The notes under the pieces are model-generated. The model did not search any database. It saw nothing but the letters and a program-made list of their open reading frames with translations, and was not told where the DNA came from. 64,000 bases of DNA, taken from assembly GCF_026914265.1 (NCBI RefSeq), contig NC_069125.1, positions 63,477,479 to 63,541,478 on the forward strand. The letters run 5' to 3'. The translations under genes were made by a program, and so were the position numbers. Positions 63,542 through 64,000 of this stretch are shown piece by piece. The stretch comes from Mya arenaria. Lineage: Eukaryota > Mollusca > Bivalvia > Myida > Myidae. The stretch's first letter is position 1; each line of letters begins with the position of its first letter.

Positions 63542-64000
63542 GAGTGGGAGTATGATCTTGTTATTGGCCCCAGGCTGAGACACCGTTCCTATTGTTTGTG
63601 CTTTGTTCATGATAACGAATATCCAGCTGATCATCACGACTTTGTATGGAAACACAAAATAACTTAAGAGAAATAATTAAGATTACATAATTTATTGTGC
63701 TTATTCAAAACATATCTCGCATTATTAAAGTGATAATATGAATAAGTTATCTGAATAAAATCTGTGTCATAAAAAGTACAACAATGAAATAAAACAATAG
63801 TAGATATAAAAATAAGATTTTTGGCTCTAATGCACATTTAATCGCCTTCTTTTCTAAATACAAATATAAGAAAAATATAAGAAAAATATCACGATCAAAA
63901 TATTTATAAAAGCTGCAGTTTACGTGAACAGAAGAAACGTCTATTGGTAAAATTAAAACCCATGTAAATTCTGTTGTTGTTTGGCGACCTCAGAGCTGGG
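63542..64000. other. Right edge, no gene supported
   Basis: AT-rich. The last 40 bases are less AT-rich and read on the minus strand as SEVAKQQQNLHGF followed by a stop, after a CAG. This could be the end of another minus-strand exon, but too little is visible. Confidence 0.25.

Overview
The window looks like AT-rich, intron-rich animal nuclear DNA, most probably from a bivalve mollusc. The genes have GT-AG introns of 0.1-4 kb. Their products are metazoan families: a HEM/NCKAP1 protein, a CYP4-type P450 and an NR1-like nuclear receptor. The introns and spacers carry many small inverted-repeat elements and minisatellites of the kind common in bivalves. The phylum-level call is inference; no species is claimed. 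All exon models were built by hand from splice signals, reading phase and remembered family sequences.

Layout. (1) 189-2056, minus: 5' half of a phytanoyl-CoA-dioxygenase-like gene running off the left edge. A decayed tandem copy lies at 4976-5978, and two related 17-bp minisatellites (2403-2932 and 3785-4860) lie between them. (2) 6899-11439, minus: complete 11-exon CYP4-like cytochrome P450, 505 aa. (3) 12627-43365, minus: complete 32-coding-exon NCKAP1 (HEM), 1131 aa, all exons joining in phase. Its introns hold several MITE families and minisatellites. One intron holds a 2.1-kb array made from the 3' splice site and first ~45 nt of the following exon. A compound trinucleotide array lies about 120 bp before the start codon. 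(4) 43.9-46.6 kb: old, degenerate interspersed repeat. (5) 46975-51990: foldback-like element with ~0.3-kb inverted repeats, flanking minisatellites and a decayed internal coding region. (6) 54351-58526, plus: seven-coding-exon nuclear receptor, 557 aa. (7) 58.96-61.36 kb: a duplicated ~1.35-kb unit with minisatellites, a stray copy of a nuclear-receptor exon edge, and three candidate 3'-terminal exons of an unidentified minus-strand gene. (8) 61.4-64 kb: a 30-bp minisatellite and two MITEs.

The genes are unrelated in function: lipid or xenobiotic oxidation (PhyH-like, CYP4), actin regulation through the WAVE complex (NCKAP1), and ligand- or DNA-dependent transcription (nuclear receptor). There is no operon-like logic. 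The most unusual structure is the array in NCKAP1, which presents the splicing machinery with about two dozen near-identical copies of one real 3' splice site.
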